Below, piece by piece: positions 12,401-22,335 of a stretch of DNA of 64,000 bases (its first letter is position 1; each line of letters opens with the position of its first letter). The translations under genes were made by a program, and so were the position numbers. The notes under the pieces were generated by a model that was not told the origin of the DNA, did no database searches, and was given only the letters and a program-made list of their open reading frames with translations. Location: contig CALYLW010000019.1 in the NCBI GenBank assembly GCA_944989445.1, positions 2,474,648 through 2,538,647 on the forward strand, given 5' to 3'. The DNA is from Ampullaceana balthica. Its lineage: Eukaryota; Mollusca; Gastropoda; Lymnaeidae.

Positions 12401-14988
12401 TTTTACTGTAGGAAACTAAAGGATTTTTCTGTGTTGGAATGCAGTCGGTCTAGGGTTTTACTGTAGGAAACTAAAGGATTTTTCTGTGTTGGACTGCAGT
12501 GGGTCTAGGGTTTTACTGTAGGAAACTAAAGGATTTTTCTGTGTTGGAATGCAGTCGGTCTAGGGTTTTACTGTAGGAAACTAAAGGATTTTTCTGTGTT
12601 GGAATGCAGTCGGTCTAGGGTTTTACTGTAGGAAACTAAAGGATTTTTCTGTGTTGGAATGCAGTGGGTCTAGGGTTTTACTGTAGGAAACTAAAGGATT
12701 TTTCTGTGTTGGAATGCAGTCGGTCTAGGGTTTTACTGTAGTTGGAATGCAGTCGGTCTAGGGTTTTACTGTAGTTGGAATGCAGTCGGTCTAGGGTTTT
12801 ACTGTAGTTGGAATGCAGTCGGTCTAGGGTTTTACTGTAGTTGGAATACAGTCGGTCTAGGGTTTTACTGTAGTTGGAATGCAGTCGGTCTAGGGTTTTA
12901 CTGTAGTTGGAATGCAGTCAGTCTAGGGTTTTACTGTAGTTGGAATGCAGTCGGTCTAGGGTTTTACTGTAGTTGGAATGCAGTCGGTCTAGGGTTTTAC
13001 TGTAGTTGGAATGCAGTCCGTCTAGGGTTTTACTGTAGTTGGAATGCAGTCGGTCTAGGGTTTTACTGTAGTTGGAATGCAGTCAGTCTAGGGTTTTACT
13101 GTAGTTGGAATGCAGTCGGTCTAGGGTTTTACTGTAGTTGGAATGCAGTCAGTCTAGGGTTTTACTGTAGTTGGAATGCAGTCGGTCTAGGGTTTTACTG
13201 TAGGAAACTAAAGGATTTTGAGCCATCAGTTAAATACATTATTACAGCAGTCATATCTTTGAATTACCACTACAGTCGAACCCACCTATCTCGATCTCCG
13301 TTATCTCGCCAACCCTATTAAGTCGAGGTTTTTGTAGTAGAACCACCGAATTCTCTCTTTGTCTTAGCATTTTCTCATCGGTTATGTCGATTCTTTTATG
13401 TCGCCGAACCCTAATAACTCGAGTACAAAAGGAGGCCAAATTTTCCACTTAACGTTGGTTATCTTGATCCCCATGACCAATCGCGAGCTTTTGAAAATGT
13501 TAGTTATAGATTTTTTATAACCAACAAGGGAAGGCATCAAATTTCCGCGCACGAGGTCTGCTTGTGACGTCACAGCCCACTTGCGTTCAGCTCTCAGCGA
13601 TGTGTTACTTCTGGTACTATGCCAATCGCCAGCTTTTGAAAATATTAGTTATCGTTGCCACTTCACCATGAGAGCTGAACGCAAGCGGGCTGTGACGTCA
13701 CCAGCAGACCCCGTGAGGCAAAAATTTGACGCCTTCCCTAGTTGGTTCTAAAATATTTAAGGGATAATACGGACCGGACAGTAAAACTGGCTTTTTTTTT
13801 AGGTTGTTAAAACCGGTCCTCAAATCAGGACCGGTCCCGTTTAATCAGGACAGGTTAACTGCAACTTCAATAAGCCCGTATTAGCTTATTACCTGGAGTT
13901 CGTTTTTGTTGTGTTACGGTTAAGATGCAGGGCAGCATACCACACTAACGCGAGCGACGGTGACTTCAAATTGCTTTCTCCATATTCTGGTATATAAATA
14001 ATATACACGTCATCACTATTAGTTTAGTTCGCCTACGGCTATTGAATGATTTTTTAAAATTTTGTCGAGGCACTGTATGATAGCTAAAACACAGTGCGTG
14101 TTTGATGTGAGCAACATGTATGTACATTTTTATAGCATGCCGATCGCTTCATCAATCAAATAACGGCAACGCTGTTGTGTAAAAAAAACAACTCCAAAAA
14201 CACGTGCATGTACATTCTTATTTATTAACGCACATCATGTACATAAAGAAATTTTAAGCACATGTTAATATTTTTCCGCCATATTGGTTTTCGTTTATCT
14301 CGATCATCAGTTATCTCGGCACTTTTTGGAAAACCCCTAGGCCGTCGACATACCCGGGTTCAACTGTATAATTTCATTATTATAAAGAAGTGATGTCATT
14401 GAAGCATGGCTATAATTTTATAGTTATGAATGTCACAATTTTCAAACCTATCTATATATCTGTTTTTTCTGGCTTTAGAGATAAATTACAATGTAAAAAA
14501 ATGAATTTGTGTATTTAATATTTAATATATACAAGTCATAATTTAATTTTGAAAAAAATTAAAAAGCTATATATTATTACACAGTTTTTATTCTGATGTA
14601 ATCAGATATGGCCGTGTCAATGCTGCTTTTAATTTCTAACTTGAACTGTGTTTTTCTCATGATGTATTTGTCCCATGATGTATTTGTCTCATGATTTTGT
14701 CCCATGATGTATTTGTCCAATGTTGTTTTCATCCCATGATGTATGTGTCTCATGATTTATTTTTCCCATGATGTATTTGTCCCATGATGACATGATGTAT
14801 TTGTCCCAAGCCCTTGCAATGTTTAAATACAACACCCATCAAATTATTTCCATGTCTTGACAAAACTTGAAGCAGCTCATGGCAAGAAAAGCTCAGAGGA
14901 TGATGACAAACTGGATGTGTACTTTGACCCCAAACTCAACTGTTACTATGACCCCAAGTCCAACAAGTATTATGAGCTGGTCTCTTGA
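385..14988 (+). CDS. Unidentified Ser-rich protein, last six exons
   Basis: Six exons (385-490, 1126-1575, 1743-2000, 2817-2899, 3522-3631, 14876-14988) join in one open frame of 372 codons plus stop. Every junction is GT-AG and every phase matches, including split codons at 2899/3522 and 3631/14876. This is strong evidence for a real gene although I do not recognise it. The protein is rich in Ser, Lys, Arg and Asp, with repeated SKKSL-type motifs, poly-acidic stretches and no membrane segment, so it is probably largely disordered and cytoplasmic or nuclear. The last exon gives an acidic linker and a Tyr-rich tail (YYDPKSNKYYEL) loosely reminiscent of OCRE-type aromatic repeats; that is resemblance only. 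The first visible exon starts inside a codon, so the 5' end is outside the window. Introns 1, 3, 4 and 5 each hold at least one tandem repeat; the 167-bp intron 2 holds none. Confidence 0.8.
583..770. repeat. 30-bp minisatellite
   Basis: About six copies of a 30-bp unit built on GGCATTGACACCACC, with small indels. It lies in the intron between 490 and 1126. Confidence 0.85.
779..1019. repeat. 25-bp minisatellite
   Basis: About ten copies of a 25-bp unit containing GTAGCCAACCACCTC. Because 25 leaves remainder 1 on division by 3 and the reverse strand lacks stops, all three minus frames look open; these are not genes. Confidence 0.9.
1126..1575 (+). CDS. Gene 1, largest exon
   Basis: A 450-bp phase 0-0 exon between a CACAG acceptor (1121-1125) and a GTACGA donor at 1576. 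It encodes 150 residues rich in Ser, Arg and Lys with an acidic SSSEDD stretch and an HHH run. Many Ser/Thr next to basic or acidic residues suggest a phosphorylated, disordered region. Confidence 0.85.
1743..2000 (+). CDS. Gene 1, exon with short helical segment
   Basis: A 258-bp phase 0-0 exon between the CGGCAG acceptor (ending 1742) and the GTAAGC donor at 2001. It encodes 86 residues. The start (YEATKYMMADVTESFETRMYE onward) looks helical; the rest is Ser/Thr/Pro-rich with SDDD. Confidence 0.85.
2053..2405. repeat. 50-bp minisatellite in intron
   Basis: Seven copies of a 50-bp unit containing GATGTCCCATTGGTCAGC, starting about 50 bp after the donor at 2001. Confidence 0.9.
2686..2815. 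repeat. Three imperfect copies of a ~45-bp unit before an acceptor
   Basis: Three copies of a unit containing TATAGATGACCTAATTGAC run directly into the ATACAG acceptor at 2811-2816, so the last copy forms part of the 3' splice site region. Confidence 0.75.
2817..2899 (+). CDS. Gene 1, 83-bp exon
   Basis: Acceptor ATACAG, donor GTGAGT at 2900. It encodes 27 residues plus two bases of an Arg codon completed by the exon at 3522. Ser- and Arg-rich (KSRRSSDTLTSS). Confidence 0.8.
3185..3510. repeat. 15-bp minisatellite
   Basis: About 21 copies of a 15-bp unit CTGTATCTACTGACC with variants. The period is a multiple of three, so it reads as a TLYLL repeat, but it lies in the intron and ends at the acceptor of the next exon. 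Confidence 0.9.
3522..3631 (+). CDS. Gene 1, penultimate exon
   Basis: Acceptor CTCCCAG ending at 3521 and donor GTGAGT at 3632. In the frame set by the upstream exon it encodes 36 residues ending in an acidic DDLSDDAHH stretch. One base remains for the exon at 14876. Confidence 0.8.
3641..8017. repeat. 55/56-bp tandem array, left block
   Basis: About 79 near-identical copies of a 55/56-bp unit starting 9 bp after a donor splice site. Units differ mainly at one spot: TCGGTC, TCGGGTC or TGGGTC. Each unit holds a branch-point-like ACTAAAG, the tract TTTTTCTGTGTT and GCAG, in that order and at normal spacing for a 3' splice site, followed by a weak donor-like ACTGTAGG. Confidence 0.97.
8018..9439. 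repeat. Degenerate AC-rich block inside the array
   Basis: About 1.4 kb of noisy A/C-rich repeats with a unit near 56 bp (TTAAAACCATACTTCCCCAC core), flanked on both sides by clean 55/56-bp array. Period and landmarks (TAAAACC, CCTAC, A-run, TTCC) match the reverse complement of the flanking unit, so this is probably a miscalled or inverted stretch of the same array. Its ORFs are composition artefacts. Confidence 0.6.
9440..12735. repeat. 55/56-bp tandem array, right block
   Basis: About 59 further copies of the unit described at 3641, same orientation and same three variants. Copies are nearly identical, implying recent homogenisation. Confidence 0.97.
12736..13205. repeat. 33-bp shortened derivative of the array unit
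   Basis: About 14 copies of a 33-bp unit, which is the 55-bp unit without its GAAACTAAAGGATTTTTCTGTG part. The last copy regains GGAAACTAAAGGATTTT. The deletion removes the branch-point-like and pyrimidine-rich parts. Confidence 0.93.
13273..14366. mobile_element. Pogo/Tc1-like non-autonomous transposon with TA duplication
   Basis: Begins CAGTCGAACCC after TA and ends GGGTTCAACTG before TA, giving inverted termini and a TA target duplication. Subterminal TATCTCG motifs recur at both ends. No transposase frame was found. A second hairpin element is nested inside (13519-13747). Confidence 0.75.
13519..13747. repeat. Long imperfect hairpin (foldback MITE)
   Basis: Arms at 13519-13598 and about 13667-13747 pair over roughly 80 bp. 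Landmarks are AACCAAC/GTTGGTT, GGGAAGGC/GCCTTCCC and GTGACGTCAC in each arm. A direct repeat CAGCTTTTGAAAAT-like also occurs at 13480 and 13628. Confidence 0.75.
14660..14805. repeat. 18-bp minisatellite before the last exon
   Basis: Repeats of CCCATGATGTATTTGT with variants, about 70 bp upstream of the last coding exon of gene 1. Confidence 0.8.
14876..14988 (+). CDS. Gene 1, last exon with Tyr/Asp-rich C-terminus
   Basis: The acceptor GAAGCAG ends at 14875. The split codon with 3631 restores frame, giving 36 residues and TGA at 14986-14988. Sequence: acidic SSEDDDKLD, then a double aromatic motif (YFDPK, YYDPK, KYYEL). The motif density suggests a conserved binding tail, but I cannot name the family. 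Confidence 0.8.
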
Positions 14989-14992
14989 TCTA

Positions 14993-15170
14993 CAACAAGT
15001 CTGATATCAGACTGCTGACGACTGTGTTACAAGTCTGATATCAGACTGCTGATGACTGTTACAACTCTGATATCAGACTGCTGATGACTGGGTTACAACT
15101 TTGATATCAGACTGCTGATGACTGGGTTACAACTTTGATATCAGACTGCTGATGACTGTGTTACAACCCA
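14993..15170. repeat. ~30-bp repeat in the 3' UTR
   Basis: About five copies of a unit containing GATATCAGACTGCTGATGAC start five bases after the stop codon, so they form the proximal 3' UTR. GATATC and the GCTGATGACT tract could stack into RNA structure; not shown. Confidence 0.85.
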
Positions 15171-15507
15171 GGAGACCAGGATGTTGCCATATAACAGAGA
15201 TTCCCCATTTAATGCCAAGAATCTAAATATATCCATGTACACAACTGTCAGAGAATGACACAGGAAAGGACAACTGACCGCAACAGCAGCATTGACAATT
15301 TGCCATCAGAGTTGTGAGGAGTAAAAAAAAGGGACGGCCATTTTTTATTTGTTACAAAGTTTTATAATATTTAATTTTTAAAACTTTCTTTGTTAAAAGT
15401 TAAAAGCACATTGTGATATGTTGTACGCTGCAGTATTAGGGACAGAAAAAAATCCTAAAATCTTAATTTATTAGTACCAGAGACTCCATCCTACCACTTT
15501 ATATTAA

Positions 15508-15730
15508 CTTTAAATTCATTGGTCATTGTAAACTATCAATTCATTGGTCATTGTAAACTATCAATTCATTGGTCATTGTAAACTATCAATTCATTGGTCA
15601 TTGTAAACTATCAATTCATTGGTCATTGTAAACTATCAATTCATTGGTCATTGTAAACTTTCAATTCATTGGTCATTGTAAACTATCAATTCATTGGTCA
15701 TTGTAAACTTTCAATTCATTGGTCATTGTG
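15508..15730. repeat. 25-bp minisatellite
   Basis: Nine copies of TTGGTCATTGTAAACTATC plus AATTCA, probably still in the 3' UTR of gene 1. Confidence 0.9.
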
Positions 15731-15741
15731 AAAGAGACATT

Positions 15742-15747
15742 AATAAA
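15742..15747 (+). terminator. Candidate AATAAA poly(A) signal for gene 1
   Basis: The first AATAAA after the stop codon at 14988. Another plausible signal is ATTAAA near 16967, followed by a T/G-rich stretch. I cannot choose between them without transcripts. Confidence 0.4.
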
Positions 15748-16130
15748 TAAAAATAAATTTTACCATGAGATTGATTAATAAATTGGAAATAGAAATTCAA
15801 ATAATTATTAAGTCTAAACTTTTCAAAGATTGGATGACCATGGAAAAAAAAATGATTTTAATTCTTTAATTCAGTGAATGTGTTGTGAAAAGTATTTGAC
15901 TAGGAAATGTACTATTCTAATACTCTTTTGAAACATTACTGACACATCTACTGACATTTCCAGTGTAAAATCTTCCACTTAAAATAAATGTCAACTGAAA
16001 TGTAAGCAAGTTTGACTTCAATGTTTAGGCCATGGCCGGTGACCCTTTGGTGAATATTTGAACCCAGTCATGGTTTAGAATTGTGAGTTTAGTTTCAGTT
16101 AAGAAATTATGTGATCTTTGGTGTGGATGT

Positions 16131-16503
16131 GTTAGTGTGTTGTGTGTGTGTTGTGTGTGTGTTGTGTGTGTTGGGTGTGTGTTGTGTGTGTTGGGTGTGT
16201 GTTGTGTGTGTGTTGTGTGTGTTGTGTGTGTGTTGTGTGTGTTGGGTGTGTGTTGGGTGTGTGTTGTGTGTGTGTTGTGTGTGTTGTGTGTGTTGGGTGT
16301 GTGTTGGGTGTGTGTTGTGTGTGTTGGGTGTGTGTTGGGTGTGTGTTGTGTGTGTGTTGGGTGTGTGTTGGGTGTGTGTTGTGTGTGTGTTGGGTGTGTG
16401 TTGGGTGTGTGTTGTGTTGTGTGTGTGTTGGGTGTGTGTTGGGTGTGTGTTGGGTGTGTGTTGTGTGTGTGTGTTGGGTGTGTGTTGTGTGTGTGTTCGG
16501 TGA
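16131..16503. repeat. TG-rich compound microsatellite
   Basis: GTGTGTTG/GGTGTGT repeats. It opens several frames on both strands (Cys/Val-rich or His/Thr-rich), none of them credible as protein. Confidence 0.95.
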
Positions 16504-16569
16504 GGTGGGGTGGGTGTGATGGAGCCTGGGAAATGACAAGGGAGGTCACCATAAACAACTTTGGTTTAT

Positions 16570-16820
16570 TTGAAATTAAAGTTGTCCCCTTATATTTGAA
16601 CAGTTCAGAGGGTACAAGGGGGGGGGGTGGGGGGTGGGGGGTGTTCTGTGGTGCCATTGATTTGGTGACAAGTTCAGATTTAAACAATGTTAACCAGTTC
16701 AGAGGGTAATGAGTGAACAAGGGGGGGGGTGTTCTGTGGTGCCATTGATTTGGTTTTGGTGACATGTTCAGATTTAAACAATGTTAACAAAAAGACAATT
16801 CCAGATTTTAACATTGTTAA
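16570..16820. repeat. Imperfect tandem duplication of ~115 bp
   Basis: Two copies share CAGTTCAGAGGGTA, a G-run, GTGTTCTGTGGTGCC and TTTAAACAATGTTAAC. No gene seen. Confidence 0.7.
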
Positions 16821-18330
16821 CAAATTCAGTCTGGTGACAGCCTAGACTATTTCAGCAACTGTTCACCCCAAGTGTTGTTGATATGAATGTTAAATTATTT
16901 TATGAACATGCCATTGTAAAGTACTGTAAGATAATTTTCTCTGTACATAAATTTGCATAAAGTGTGATTAAAATAATTTATTTTCTGATGGTCTTAGTTG
17001 TTATTTTCCTAAATATCAAATGTTGGATAACAAAGCAAATATGGGAGGACAGTGAAGCCTTGTATACAACATTCTCTACACAATTCCCCAACTTCCAATT
17101 TAATTTCTAGAAACCCACCCCTATGAATTAACACAAATCAATGGAAAAAAATATTAATTATCTAGAGATGAATGATTTATAAATTTTTCATGAGGACCCT
17201 CATGCAGTCATGCAGATTCTTTGGTCTGTTAAATGTAATTATGGAGCAATTTATGATGGTGTTGTACTGCTCGCCTTCATGGACGACCCTGGGCCGATGT
17301 GCCTGGTGAGGTAGTGAGTAATGGTGAGGTGTTCTAAATGTCACCCAGGGATGTAGAGGGTCATGGAGCCACCAGCTGTGTTAGACAAGTTTTGTTTTGT
17401 TGAGAGCGGCGTGCAGCAGAGGTGTGTGGGGGGGGGGTCATTAACGACAGTCAGGAGCGTGGAAGGGGAGAGATTTGATTTGTAGGGTTACCAGCGAGGA
17501 GCCTGGGAGAGATTTGATTTGTAGAGTACCAGTGAGGGATTGAAGAGAAATGAAGTTTTGAGGTCACGTAGTTCACGTGAGTAGGTTTGTTGCAAAGGTT
17601 GTTTCCCTTTAATGAGTAGCTTAATAGAGAGCTGAAGATTTCTTCCAAAACTGTGTAGGTCTGACACGTTTGTTTCACTGGTGTGCAGTAACAATCTGGT
17701 GTGTGTTTGTTTATCATGCTTGGTATATTACACGCACGCTACCACCTTTCAATGTGTGGAGCACTGCCCATAAAAACCACTCCACACAACTTCGGTGCTA
17801 ACAAACAGCTGGATTTAGATTTTCAAGAAAGAAGCTCATATGATCAGCGTAAGTTGTTTTTCGATCCAAGAGACAATAACTGCCTTCATGAACAAATACA
17901 TTTATAAATAAATTAACCAATAAATGGACAAATAATTAAACACATAAATAAACCAATAAATAATTTTAAAAAAATAAATGAACAAATAATTAAAGTAATG
18001 AATTTTAAAAAATGAACACATAAATTAACAAATAAAGAAATAAATGAGCGAATAATTACACAAATGAATAAAAAATAAACAAATAAATGAAATCATAAAT
18101 AAACCAATAAATGAAAATAAAAAAAGACCAATAAATAAACTAAAAAAATATACCACTAAATGAACAAATAAATGGCACAAGTTGAATGAGAACGAGGACA
18201 ACAGCGACAGCTTACCGGTGACCTTTCATCTGTTCAGACATGTTAAGTCTTTCATCCCTGGCTCATGTTTGTGGAACTGCTACTCACCGCGTTGTATTAG
18301 CGGCACCTCGTTGGCGTGTTTAGCATATAA
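16821..18330. other. Intergenic sequence, no gene supported
   Basis: Contains G-runs, a pair of AGAGATTTGATTTGTAG direct repeats near 17470 and 17510, and a low-complexity AAATAAATGAAC-type stretch at 17900-18170. No frame here looks conserved or spliced. Confidence 0.5.
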
Positions 18331-18339
18331 TTTATAATA

Positions 18340-18495
18340 TTGCAATGAGGGCTGCACTGGTTTTAGCAGATACGCCTGTTACACTGGCCTTCGTAAGGGC
18401 TGCACTGGTTTTAGCAGATACGCCTGTTACACTGGCGTTCGTAAGGGCTGCACTGGTTTTAGCAGATACGCCTGTTACACTGGCGTTCGTAGCTT
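18340..18495. repeat. Three copies of a 48-bp repeat
   Basis: Three copies of a 48-bp unit starting near GGGCTGCACTGGTTTTAGC. The period is a multiple of three, so each strand reads a 16-residue repeat, but no start, splice or conservation evidence supports coding. Confidence 0.9.
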
Positions 18496-18559
18496 TTGTT
18501 AACATCTTATACATACAATACACCTTATAATTTAACTTATGGATGTAAAGATTGCCTCG

Positions 18560-19089
18560 TCTTTGTGGAGGCTTAATAGCTTCCACTTGAGATGCCTGCG
18601 TCGCATCCTTGGCATTAAATGGCAAGACAAAGTGCCTAATACTGAGGTCCTAATGCGTGCCAATACCCAAAGCATGTTCTCAATCCTTAGTGAAAGACGC
18701 CTGAGATGGCTAGGACATGTTAAAAGAATGAGCCCTGGCCGCATCCCCAAGGACCTCCAATATGGAGAACTGGCATCGGGAAAGAGGAAGACAGGTCGCC
18801 CACGTCTGTGATTTAAAGATGTCTGCAAAAGGGACACGAAAGCAGCCAGAATACGCACAACCGACTGGGAGTGTAAGGCAGAAGACCGAACTACGTGGCG
18901 CACAGTTGTCAAGGAGGGCGTCATAGTAGCCGAGGAGCGAAGGAAGGAGGAGGCTACAGACAGAAGAGCTAGGAGAAAGGCCAAAACATTGGGAAGCACA
19001 GAACTCGTGTGTAAAAGCTGTGGTACAGACTGTCACTCAAGGATAGGACTGCACAGCCACTCGAGGAAATGCAACCCAACTCAACGGTG
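18560..19089 (+). pseudogene. 3' end of a LINE with C-terminal C2H2 finger
   Basis: After a stop at 18530s the frame reads the conserved post-RT region of a non-LTR retrotransposon (FHLRCLRRILGIKWQDK, LSERRLRWLGHVKRM), like the C-terminus of the LINE at 31029. A TGA at 18809 breaks it. Downstream it regains the frame through a CXXC...H...H finger (CKSCGTDC, HSRKC) to TGA at 19087. It is 5' truncated. The finger is absent from the C-terminus of the LINE at 31029, so this is another subfamily. Confidence 0.75.
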
Positions 19090-19202
19090 ATGCACCATCG
19101 TCTCACGAGACGGAAGGTGTGTAACCAGTTTCTATCACTGCTATCCTTGGATGCATTTGAATGACTTTACAATACATTTAATCCACGCAATACATTTAAT
19201 TA

Positions 19203-19610
19203 AGGCTGGTACTGATAATTTTTTTAAAAATAGATTAATTGCGATTAATTATATTTTTATAAAGCATATTTAGATCCAGCTAAGTTGCGATTATTATTTT
19301 GCGAAATCGGTTAAGTCGCGGTAAATCCATGGCTCCCATATTTTGTGACGTAACACAGCAAATTCGTTCTGCTTTGCGAGAAATGAGGAAGAAAACCCTT
19401 TTTGTTTACGTATGCACGTCTAAATAAATAATAATAATAATAATAATACGAGGGAAAAGTATGTTAGTAACAAAAATTATAATTTTTTAATAAATTTGAA
19501 AAAAATAATAAAAGAAATATTTTAATCGAATTTTATTCTATTAAATTAATTTTAATCGATTAAATTTTTAACGATTAATCGATTATTTAATCGCTAATTT
19601 CCGAAGCCCT
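19203..19610. mobile_element. AT-rich hAT-like MITE
   Basis: The right end (reverse strand AGGGCTTCGGAAATTAGCG, then ATTAATCG motifs) matches the left end of the element at 63195. The left end AAGGCTGGTACTGATAAT is diverged. No coding content. Confidence 0.5.
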
Positions 19611-19674
19611 TACATCTAATCCATACAATACATCTAATTCACACAATACGTCTAATCCATTCAAAACATCTTAT

Positions 19675-19858
19675 TTATCTTTGTTTATCTTATACAGACG
19701 CTCCTTCTATGCAGAAGATATTTGCGTCCACAGACCATGGCAGATGATCTGTTGGCTAGTGATGCAGCGTTCACAGGCCACGGCTTTGAGGGTTTCACGC
19801 TTTAAACGTCACCATCGGTACGCCAGTCGAGCGCGCTGCCACTCGACCACCGCGCCCC
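19675..19858 (-). mobile_element. tRNA-derived SINE, internally deleted
   Basis: The reverse strand gives a tRNA-like head with A box TGGTCGAGTGGCAG and a tail GAAGGAGCGTCTGTATAAG. Compared with the copy at 51885 it lacks about 80 bp that include the B box. Confidence 0.75.
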
Positions 19859-19984
19859 CATCTAATCCATACGATACATCGAATATATCACGCGTGGAAT
19901 CATCTTCGTCTGACTCCCGTGTAAGCCTATGATTCAATCCAATTTTAAATGTACCAAATGATGTCATACTAACGAAAATTTAGT

Positions 19985-21025
19985 TCGTATGAATGGGCGG
20001 CACTCTTTGGTATGTATGAATGGGTGGCACTCTTGTCTGTATGAATGGGTGGCACTCTTGTCTGTATGAATGGGTGGCACTCTTGTCTGTATGAATGGGT
20101 GGCACTCTGGTCTGTATGAATGGGTGGCACTCTGGTCTGTATGAATGGGTGGCACTCTTGTCTGTATGAATGGGTGGCACTCTGGTCTGTATAAATGGGT
20201 GGCACTCTGGTCTGTATAAATGGGTGGCACTCTGGTCTGTATAAATGGGTGGCACTCTGGTCTGTATGAATGGGTGGCACTCTGGTCTGTATGAATGGGT
20301 GGCACTCTGGTCTGTATAAATGGGTGGCACTCTGGTCTGTATGAATGGGTGGCACTCTTGTCTGTATGAATGGGTGGCACTCTGGTCTGTATAAATGGGT
20401 GGCACTCTGGTCTGTATGAATGGGTGGCACTCTGGTCTGTATAAATGGGTGGCACTCTGGTCTGTATGAATGGGTGGCACTCTGGTCTGTATGAATGGGT
20501 GGCACTCTGGTCTGTATGAATGGGTGGCACTCTTGTCTGTATGAATGGGTGGCACTCTGGTCTGTATAAATGGGTGGCACTCTGGTCTGTATGAATGGGT
20601 GGCACTCTGGTCTGTATGAATGGGTGGCACTCTGGTCTGTATAAATGGGTGGCACTCTGGTCTGTATGAATGGGTGGCACTCTTGTCTGTATGAATGGGT
20701 GGCACTCTGGTCTGTATAAATGGGTGGCACTCTGGTCTGTATAAATGGGTGGCACTCTTGTCTGTATAAATGGGTGGCACTCTGGTCTGTATACATGGGT
20801 GGCACTCTTGTCTGTATAAATGGGTAGCACTCTTGTCTGTATGAATGGGTGGCACTCTTGTGTGTATGAATGGGTGGCACTCTGGTCTGTATAAATGGGT
20901 GGCACTCTTGTCTGTATGAATGGGTGGCACTCTTGTCTGTATAAATGGGTGGCACTCTTGTCTGTATGAATGGGTGGCACTCTGGTCTGTATAACTGGGT
21001 GTCACTCTGGTCTGTAGGAATAGGC
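19985..21025. repeat. 25-bp minisatellite, about 41 copies
   Basis: Unit GTATGAATGGGTGGCACTCT plus GGTCT, with TTG/TGG and ATGAA/ATAAA variants. The minus strand has no stop in any frame over more than 1 kb, and because the period is 1 mod 3 all three frames encode the same 25-residue repeat. A minisatellite is the simplest reading. Confidence 0.95.
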
Positions 21026-22335
21026 GGCACATTCGACCAACTGTCGATCTTATTCATGAAATTTTTTGACCAATTGACCGCCTCTATTGTCATTAAATTA
21101 ATCAGTAATATATTGTTATATTAACCATATTGGAAATCCTGAAATAATCTAAGTTACAAATGCCTACAAAACAGTGAACGTGTCGGCCAGGAGCCTTCTT
21201 CGGTGGAAAAGCAACAAGCGATAAACGTTTAGTTTATCGATTTCACATCTTTCTCTAGCACAATGGAAAAAATTGTAACATGTGTTTTAGGCATACATTG
21301 TATGGTGAGTAATTAATATGCGAATACATCAATTACTCATCTTCTTTCAAGGAGAGGTTCCCAAACTTTTCCTACTAGGAGCCTAATCCTTTTAAACTAT
21401 ACAATATTTATAATTAATACCATTAGTGTGTCGCTAGCGACCATAATTTAATTAGATCACAATTTAGTTAGACCATAATTTATCCAGATCATAATTTAGT
21501 CAGACCATAATTTAGTTATATCATAATTGCCGAATCCTTAACTTCTTGAACTATTCAGGCCCCCCCCCCACACACACACACGCACAATCACAAACACGCT
21601 CACAAACTTGATTTACATCTCACCTCGCATCATTACGTAAACACAAGCCAACACGGCACTGAGAGGGAGGGGGCAGGGGGTGCGCATGGCTGATCGTTTC
21701 AAAATACATCTGCACAGAGCACATGCATCCACCTCAGCACACATACTTCTGCACTCATCCCGAGTGCCGAGTCCCACCCAGTTCAATACATCCCACACCG
21801 GAGCTTGTTCAAACATACGGCCGATATTCGACATGGACTTGGTGTGTACACTGGCTTCAAAGATGCCTTGAATCAAACTTTTTTTTAATAGGTGAAGGTT
21901 TGTGGGAGTTATGGTTCTTGGATTCACATGTCGCAGCCATCAGAGGAAGATTTAACAGACGGTGTGTGTGTTCAAGATAGGTGTGAAGTTTTAAACGCTT
22001 GTCTGCCGTAAGTTAGAAAGTTCAGATTCCGTGATACAATAATTTAGAGATAATTTGAAAGAAATGAAGTCTTGGCGGTGTTCAAAATATCCCCATTTAT
22101 GACGCCATCACATCTTCATCATATAATCGATTAATTGATCGATCTAGTTGAGAGTCTGACTGACATTTTGGTGTCATGGATACATACATTGAACTGTAAC
22201 TATAATCTGACCAACATCAAATTAACTATAACATTGTATTCCAAGACAAGGGACATAATTCATTTCTGTGGTAAGTTTGAACTGCAAACGAAATTTCCAT
22301 TCGAATTTTTTTTTACTGGCTTAAATAAATCAATC
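21026..22335. other. Intergenic, no gene supported
   Basis: Contains a short repeat of AGACCATAATTTAGT units at 21430-21530 and a C-run plus CA repeat at 21560-21600. Short frames at 21613-21980 have no domain or splice support. Confidence 0.5.

Noticed and set aside
3641..12735. Telomere-like TAGGG motif in the 55-bp unit
   Set aside because: The motif occurs once per 55 bp, not as consecutive TTAGGG.
16083..16765. Long Cys/Val-rich and His/Thr-rich frames
   Set aside because: They are translations of a TG microsatellite in several frames of both strands.
18345..18530. Small protein with 16-residue repeats
   Set aside because: Three copies of a 48-bp repeat, open on both strands, with no other support.
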